NCBI GenBank assembly: GCA_022925895.1
Contig: JAKSYS010000597.1
Coordinates: forward strand, 1 to 39,631
Direction of reading: 5' to 3'
DNA from: Fragilaria crotonensis
Lineage: Eukaryota > Bacillariophyta > Fragilariophyceae > Fragilariales > Fragilariaceae
Length of the DNA stretch: 39,631 nt
Below, in pieces: positions 32,794-39,631 of the stretch (the stretch's first letter is position 1; each line of letters starts with the position of its first letter). The notes beneath the pieces are model-generated. The model worked only from the letters and a program-made list of their open reading frames with translations. It was not told the DNA's origin and ran no database searches. The position numbers and the translations under genes were made by a program.

Positions 32794-33682
32794 AAGTGAC
32801 GTACGTATCGCAGAACGCCTCGTGAAGCGCGAAGCGCAATGAGTTTCGCGTAACCGTATTCCCAGCAGATGCCCGTATCATATGCATACAACGAGCCAAA
32901 CCTAACGCGGAAACCGGAAACGGACTTACAGATGTACTAGCCTGTAGCCTGTACACCAGTACTCCGTAGTTGTAATTGCAAAACGAAGAATGCATTATGA
33001 TAAAATACAATTTATGTTTCCTCTATTGACATAATGACATGTAAGGGTGTAAACGAAATTGGACGATGGGTGTTGTTGCCTACAAAAACACCACAGTTAT
33101 CATGTGGTTTAGTGGTTCCTTTAGACATCAAGTCTTGGTTATATCTTCCATATAGTAGAAGAAGAAATTCTGCTGCCATCTAAGAAGAGCGAAATGAGCA
33201 AATCAACAAGAAACTGCTAGAAACGCTACACGAATATGTTGTGCGACTCGCCTCCTCTGATCACACGAGGAGCTTCTCTAGCGGAATGTGCGTGCCATTG
33301 AAGATGAGATGACTTCTAGTCACCTTCTATGGACATGACAAGAATGGCGTGGACCCCGCCTTGCTTGATCACCTACGTTGATCAGGTCAGGCTTGGACTG
33401 AACTGATTCAAGGGGCTATGCAAACAGTCACTGTAGACAGGACCAAACGGTGCATCTGGAGAAGCTCTTACTATTGTCTAGCCATAGTTTTCGTAAAATG
33501 AAGAATTTGAGCAATCCTAAAGCACAATTCACATTTTACATGTATATCCTAGAAAATGTGTCATGTTTGTGTCGAGGCTACGGTCCGGCCTACGCCCCGA
33601 GCTCGCACTCAAAACGATCAAGCTTTAGAAGTAGAGTAGCTACTACTGTGGTGGTGCTTTCTACCGGTAGAATTCTTATAAC
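32794..33682. other. Gene-less stretch
   Basis: Only short frames on either strand. No repeat or RNA gene recognised. Confidence 0.45.
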
Positions 33683-35835
33683 TTACGATACAACTCTGTA
33701 GGGTGACAAGACCACTGTAGGAAAACCATCCATATTTTCATCGTGTGAAGTAACTCTAGAATTCCAACATAAGTATACAGTGGTGCAAAGTTCAGTAGTA
33801 CAAGCATCTTCATTTTGTATAACAAGAAGGTTTGGATTCATTGCACTATTTTCTTCATCTCTCTTCAATTCATTGATGATGTTCTTTCTCACACTAGTTT
33901 GCCCACCATACACTGCATATCATAATATCTAATATGCCTAAATCAGCTGTGTGCCCATGTCTACCCCACTTTTTAAGTCCAATCGATTTTTTTCTCCGGC
34001 GGTGAATCATGGTGTGCTTGGAGCGACCGCGTTCAATATAGGAAAATAGCTTTGTAGCTTTCCACCCACCGACACCATATTCATGCTCCTGCCACCAGAT
34101 GAGGTCATGAAGACTCCTGGGCGTTGGCATGAGGGTCACAAGCATTATTGCACGGTTGCCCCAGCATGCTGGACAGCCACCCCCCCCATTGATTTTGTTG
34201 AAAATTTTGTTCCATACTTGTTTTGAATGCAGTGATAGCATTCCTCAATTTTCTCACCAATGCCAATAGACATGATGATTTGCATTCCCATGAACTGATA
34301 TCAAAAGTTTGCATATGATCCTTGCTGCATTCCAAAAGCTCTGTTACCTCCTCCACCCCGCCCTTCTTCACCGTGCTCCAACTCCCCAATTCTGTCAATG
34401 AATACTGGTCCAAAGTCTCCCGACACCACCAATGCGTGTTTTCATCTTGGATTTTTATATATTGCGCTTTGTTCTACATCCAACTCTGAGTCACCACCGC
34501 AAATGTGAGCCCAATCCGAAAGCACCTTATCAATAAGCAAAATCCACAGAGACGTGATCATCAGCAAAACAAAGTGGTCATCCACATCAGTGCCTTACCA
34601 AGCACAAGCCATGCTATATCAGGGAGCCTCTTCCTTGCATTTGGCACAGCCAATATGGCTCAAAACAACGAGTCCATATTTGAAGGGTCAATCGTTGGAC
34701 TCGTTTAGTAAACATATGGACCACCACCACTTAGAACAGCAGATGCCCATTTCCTTTCCTCCGCCAATCCTGATTTCTTCCTCTTTGTGGATATCGCAGG
34801 AATGCGCATAAGTACATGCAAACGTGCATATCATACTGTGCAAGTCCAACATCAATTTCTTTGCATTGTCCTCTCCGCCCTCATGAATTTTGCAGCATCT
34901 CTTAAATGAGAAAATAATTGACAACTCCTTCTGGAATCCAAAAGTCATCACAAAAACAGAATAGAAATGGAGATTCCATTGCTGACAGATACAATTTTAT
35001 ACTCAATTTGAGCCATAAACAAAGTGACCACAAATACAGTAGACATGATTGATTGACCCCAATACAAACTGAATTGGTGCATCTCATTCATCTTACATGC
35101 TTCCACCAGTTGAGACTTATTTTCAATTGATGAGAGAATTTTTCATGCACATGAATGTAATCAAGTTTAACCTGCATGGCTGGTGTCATCATTTGGAGCA
35201 TTTGTATGCTGCCTGAAATTGAAAATTGAGATTGCACTTTGTATTCAATACTGTTTCCATGATGATGCGTGAGATGCAGTCCGCCTGTCATTACAACTAC
35301 CAGTTTCAAGCAATAGTTCATACATACTCTTGAATTCCTTTCCTACCATCAGGTGTCATACAGCAAGTGATTTTGCACCCTGCTTCTGCACTTCCTTCTT
35401 CTTCACCACTTTCATTAGATTGATCACATCCTTACTCTATATTGGGTTTTCTTCTGTTCATGTTACACTCCACTTCTCTCAATTAGGCATCAAATTGATA
35501 TTGCCTTCTTGTCAAAGGAAATGGCTGAGTATCGACTATCCATGAATAAGATTTTTGTCTGCTGGAGATGGAAATTCTGCACGCAATGCCTTCAAGCTCA
35601 TATACCTACACTTGTTCAGTGGGATCACTGCTGTCAAGAATTCCACTTTGGTAATTAACACATGGTCCCTATCATAATGATTGCATGACTGATACCCATG
35701 AAGGAATGACATGAATGCTGCAGGCACTCTCTTGTATTCCTTGAGTATTAAAGGATCAACTGACATCTGCTGGAAAGTACACTTGAAACAAATGTCATGC
35801 TTGCATGCTTGAAGAATTATGGAATGTAGTAGCAC
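33683..35835 (-). pseudogene. Series of minus-strand coding fragments, family unrecognised
   Basis: Seven minus-strand frames of 60-115 residues follow each other. At the 5' end (35835 down) is VPAAFMSFLHGYQSCNHYDR then VEFLTAVIPLNKCRYMSLKA; further on are GSIQMLQMMTPAMQVKLDYI, HVHEKFSHQL, and WGRHGHTADLGILDIMICSV. This last runs, with a frame change near 33905, into YGGQTSVRKNIINELKRDEE and ACTTELCTTVYLCWNSRVTS. The composition is protein-like and the same strand is used throughout, so a single large ORF broken by indels is likely, probably a transposon or multicopy family. I cannot name it. Confidence 0.4.
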
Positions 35836-36110
35836 TTGTGATACCTTCCAAATGCAAAGACAAACCTTTCTTAGATGTTGTAAAGCTGTAAGTCCAACGA
35901 AGTCATATCATCATTATCTGTAACATGTGGATGTAGGGGAAAATTGATGGTACCTGGTACCTGGTACCCACTTTCACAATTCTGTTATATTTCTACGAAA
36001 ATGCTACACCAGAGGTCTTGGAATCAGTAGAAATGTAGACATGCAACATCGGCCGTGTGTTGTGTGATGAGAAAACGGGTACAAGTAATGTACTTCCGTT
36101 AGTCGTATTG
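35836..36110. other. Short gap with GGTACC repeat
   Basis: GGTACCTGGTACCTGGTACC at 35949-35968 is the only clear feature. Confidence 0.6.
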
Positions 36111-36112
36111 TA

Positions 36113-36124
36113 CAGCAGGTTTCA
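36113..36124 (+). repeat. Left terminal inverted repeat of TA-flanked transposon
   Basis: CAGCAGGTTTCA, a perfect reverse complement of 39608-39619. Confidence 0.75.
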
Positions 36125-36351
36125 TTTCCGATAAACCTGGCGCAGGAAACAGTATAAACTCTACGCGACTAGATTTTTGTTCTGCATGTGACGTCATATT
36201 TACAAGTAGTTGTCGTGTTAAAAGCGTGAGTTCCACCATGAGATTGCATGCCGCCGTTTGCCTTGTTCCCACTCCTTACAAAGTGCCTCACCCTGGCAAT
36301 CCTCTCCAGAATACCCTCTAGAATTCAACAGAGTGATTGAGGCACTTTGCA

Positions 36352-39300
36352 ATGGCCGACAGTGGTCGAATAAATGCAATAATAGCAAGGGCTGTGACCG
36401 TTCTTTTGGATGACAGCCGATTTGGACCGAGATTGTCAAACTGTTGGCTCCGGCCTCAACGTGGGCAGAAGCTTTGGCCAAATCAGGGCACATTGATGCC
36501 TCCCTTGTTAGTACTGATGCTCGAAAATTTAACGTTGCCATGTCGAAGTCCAATTTATTTGGTGAATCGATGACACGTTTCGATGGCACCAATCAAACAG
36601 GAGTGTTCCGAGTGAAATATGCTCGGCAATATTTCTATTACTTTACTGAGAAAATCGGCAAATTGAGTATCCATTTCCATTGAATAACACATGGAAGGAT
36701 AGGGTCCTGCAAGCTGCGGCTAACGTGCTCGTAATTCCGTCAACTCGGGCAAGACCTGCAATATCCTCAACTGCTATTCTTCACGACAACGACAGTACTA
36801 TCGAAGGCGATGAGTCACCAAACAAACGTCCAAGAATAGAAGAACGCACAACAACAATGTCATATTGGCCTGATAGCCCAGAAGCCCGCCAAGTTTTCAG
36901 ACCAAGAACTATGAGGACAATGAGGACTGCTGTTAGCAGTACTGGTCGTGATGAGGATGGCAATACGATGACACTTTCTGGAGAAAGTGCAAAGGAAGCA
37001 CTGGAGCGAAGGATCAAACTGCTACTGACGGTTCATGAGAAAGAAGATAGCTGGCGAACTATAGTCATGGGAAGAGATGAAGAGAACTTTTGTACAAAGG
37101 CTGAGATATTTGAGATCCGACAGCGTGCTTTATTTCTCTGCTGTGCCTACCAATTGGCACTCTCAAAAATGAACGATTGGACGTGGCATGACTGTTGCAG
37201 AGAGGCCTGCAATCGTTTAAATAGTCTAGGCCTTGTGCAGGCAACATTTTTCAAGACAATCGCGAACTGGAACAAGGTTTTTAGGAAGTTCGAGTGCTTC
37301 CCACATCCCAACCCGTATGTACAATGTGGAAAGCGACCCTTGCCGCGACTCCTCGAAGTATTTCCAACTGCGAAGGACCAAATAATTGCATATGGAATCA
37401 AGAATCTAGCGACACTAACAATAGAAAGCGTCCACGATTTCATCCTTTCTTCTGTCATTCCAAGGCTAACAGTACTGTGGGAGAAGGAGATGATGGTGCC
37501 AGCGGACGATTGCGACAATACATCCGAGCCAAGAAGTCGAGCGATTCATTCATTTCTTAAAACTCATCGGCTTGAATCAATGAGTTTGACTACCACTTGG
37601 CGATGGATGCGTTTGCTAGGATTCCAATACGACACGAGGAGGAAAAGTTTTTACGTTGATGGTCACGAACGTGACGATGTTGTCGCGAGTCGTTCTACGT
37701 TTTGCAAGCGTTACCTAACAGAGTATGAACCATACTGTAATCGGTGGATTCGACTACCTTTGAGAGAGGCAACAACAATCAAGAATCTTAACGTTGCATT
37801 TGGCTATTCCTATTTTGACATTATTAGCAACGAGGAATGGATCGAGTTCCACGTCGACTATTGGAAGAGTCGTATTATGGAGGAAAACGAACCAAACAAC
37901 AACCGCCAGCCATCAATGATATCCAGATTGAAGAAAAGAAAGCAACCACCAGCATTCGTGTATCAAGCGCAACGAGGCCGATCATGATCGTGGGGCAGGA
38001 TGAGAGCGTCTTCGCGCAGTACCTTCTTGGAAGTAAGACTTGGGTAGGACCGAAAGGCCAACGCCCTCTCCTACCCAAATCGGAGGGCGATGGCTTTATG
38101 CTATCAGCCTTTGTGTCGAGAGAATTTGGATTCGGAAGAGACCTGTCGGCAGATGAGTTAGTAAAAATAAATGCAGCAAGGCGAGGAGGTGACAGGACTT
38201 ACATTGATACTCAAGCTGCACTAGAAATTTTGAAGTCGACAAAGAAGCCCGTCTTGACGGAATCACCATTCGTAAAATACTTGTACATCGGAGCCAACAA
38301 CGAGGATATTGGAATAGCTACCATATGAGTCTACAGTTTGAGGACGTTGTCGATTGCCTGCAAGTCTTGTATCCTGAGTTCGATTTCGTGTTCCTGTTTG
38401 ATCACAGTCAGGGACACGCTCGCAAAGACCTGGGGCACTTAATGCCTTTCAAATGTCGAAGACCTATGGTGGCGCGCAGGCAGTAATGAGAGACACGACA
38501 ATAATGAGTAAAGACGGATACCTTGGGAACACGTACCTCGATTGAATGTCGGTGATACTCAGTCGTTCATTTTCCGCGCAGATGATTGTGGTCCATTTTA
38601 TCTGTCACCAGAACAGAGAGAAGAGCAACGACACGATCGACCAACTGGGAAATTCAAACGTGTGGAGCGGTCAAAGAAGATGCTCATGAACGCCTTAAGT
38701 GATGCTGGAGTATCATTTCAGCAGCAACGGAGTTACACAAAGAAGGAGCTTCAAGATTTTGCAAGGATCCGTGGCATTGATCTTTTCGAAGAAAAGAACA
38801 AATAATTGCGGGATGGCAGGGGCAACCGAAAGGCCTTCTGCAAGTCCTAAGGGAAAGAGGTCTTATTCCTGAACACTCGTTAGAAAAATATACACTTGAT
38901 GGTCGAAAGATCCAATCACAGGCGTTGTCGACTTACATTATTCGCTGAGAAATCTACTTGCCGAGTGCACCGATTTTAAGGAGGAAGAAACAGCACTACA
39001 ATACTTGGGGACTCAACTTGAGTTACAGTTCAGCTCACTCCAAAGTTTCACGCCGAGCTAGCGGGTGAGGGATAGAGTACAGTTGGGCGCATGCAAAGGC
39101 ATATTATCGTCGCGTTCCAGTCTCAAGAAAGCGAGGACGTGAAACTTCAAAGATCTGGTAAAGAATGCACCTCTCCTGCTAAGGTGTTAACAAAAGCCAG
39201 AATTGAGAAGTTTGCATCAAGAGCTCGCGCCTATATTTGCACTTACCATCATCTTGAGCAGGTGCAATCAGCACGAGCTGCCGCAGTTGCTGGTGTTGAT

Positions 39301-39482
39301 CCAATCGCAGTTTTGCCAAAGAAGTGCTGCCGTACACTGACATTGAGAGGGTCAGGAAGGCCTTCAAGTGTCACAGGTGTGCCCTTGACTTCGATAGTGG
39401 TTTCGTGAATTCGGAGCTCAAGGAAGAAGCAACAACAAGAGAGGTGAATCAAGACGATGATGATGAAGTGAATTCGGAGTAA
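36352..39482 (+). CDS. DDE-type transposase, frameshifted
   Basis: It would cut and join the transposon ends. N-terminal frames (MADSGRINAIIARAV at 36352, then VFRVKYARQYFYYFTEKIGK) lead into a 435-residue open stretch from 36680 with an acidic and basic linker, then helical DNA-binding-like text (RLESMSLTTTWRWMRLLGFQ). Catalytic-type blocks follow: RPIMIVGQDESVFAQYL (Asp at 37999), GYWNSYHMS, FVFLFDHSQGHA (Asp at 38400), GWQGQPKGLLQVLRERGLIP, and GIEYSWAHAKAYYRR (possible third acidic residue, Glu at 39075). The tail KARIEKFASRARAYICTYHH and KCHRCALDFDSGFV is typical of a transposase family shared by diatoms and fungi. Frame breaks lie near 36460, 36670, 37900, 38305, 38430, 38540, 38805, 38915, 39070 and 39160, several in A runs. 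Confidence 0.7.
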
Positions 39483-39607
39483 GAATGAGTTTTATGATGA
39501 GCAGCGTGGAGGCAATCTGATTTCGGAAGGATCTTTCAGAATTTTACTTTAGGAAATTGTATGATGTGTAGAAATTGTACTAATCTGTACGCGAGGACGG
39601 TCAAGGG

Positions 39608-39619
39608 TGAAACCTGCTG
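39608..39619 (-). repeat. Right terminal inverted repeat of TA-flanked transposon
   Basis: TGAAACCTGCTG followed by TA; a perfect reverse complement of 36113-36124. Confidence 0.75.
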
Positions 39620-39631
39620 TATGTACAAAAT

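Larger units (their letters stand above)
36111..39621 (+). mobile_element. DNA transposon with TA target duplication and 12-bp inverted ends
   Basis: CAGCAGGTTTCA at 36113-36124 and its exact reverse complement at 39608-39619 are both bordered on the outside by TA (36111-36112 and 39620-39621). That is the insertion signature of IS630/Tc1/mariner-type elements. Between them is one plus-strand transposase-like coding region that fills most of the 3.5 kb. Both ends lie inside the window, the right one only ten bases from its edge. Confidence 0.75.

Noticed and set aside
24981..32798. Possible 5-bp target duplication of the Copia element
   Set aside because: The left flank GAAGT and right flank AAAGT/AAGTG are similar but not identical, and the LTR edge is uncertain by a few bases.
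1660..39160. Programmed ribosomal frameshifting as a general feature of this genome
   Set aside because: Break sites share no common codon or stop context, go in both directions and occur several times per gene; homopolymer indels explain them more simply.
1..39631. tRNA, rRNA or CRISPR-like features
   Set aside because: No tRNA B-box with matching acceptor stem, no rRNA-like conserved text and no regularly spaced repeats were seen by eye.

Overview
The window reads as nuclear DNA of a diatom, probably a pennate one. The support is the gene families present: a four-helix membrane protein, an HMG-box protein with the motif PRRPLSAYNIFF, and a Copia retroelement with the 'LDSHADTCV' protease and 'YSDTMFS' integrase signatures. 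GC is mid-range, there is one short GT-AG intron, and long stretches hold no gene. The exact species cannot be told from the sequence.

Layout. Bases 33-3896 are a gene-dense host block: a four-TM protein (minus), a class I aminotransferase of the kynurenine/glutamine transaminase type (plus), and a spermidine synthase with an N-terminal signal peptide and one intron (minus). The last two converge so tightly that their stop codons overlap. From about 4.2 to 19 kb there is no intact gene, but decayed transposon coding is recognisable: a reverse transcriptase/RNase H-like relic (minus, about 6.7-7.5 kb), a Copia RNase H relic (minus, about 9.8-10.5 kb) and a mariner-like DDE transposase relic (plus, about 11.1-12.3 kb). 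A 1.55-kb element with about 40-bp inverted ends lies at 19158-20709. An HMG-box gene lies at 22456-23782, followed by two partial tandem copies of its 3' end.

Bases 24986-32793 are a complete-length LTR retrotransposon of Copia order (LTR, leader, gag, protease, integrase, reverse transcriptase, RNase H, LTR). Its two LTRs differ by one base in a G run. Its reverse transcriptase is split, just after YVDD, by a 316-bp hAT-like insertion flanked by an 8-bp duplication. The leader carries a minus-strand ORF and tandem repeats. From 32.8 to 36.1 kb there are minus-strand coding fragments of unknown family. Bases 36111-39621 are a DNA transposon with 12-bp inverted ends (CAGCAGGTTTCA) flanked by TA, and it encodes a frameshifted DDE-type transposase.

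Nearly every recognisable gene, host or mobile, is broken by 1-2 base indels while its amino-acid motifs stay conserved. Many breaks fall in homopolymer runs, and the only LTR-LTR difference is of the same kind. The simplest reading is residual sequencing or assembly indels, so the host genes are listed as genes with frame breaks rather than as certain pseudogenes. The older relics have substitutions and stops as well and are truly decayed.
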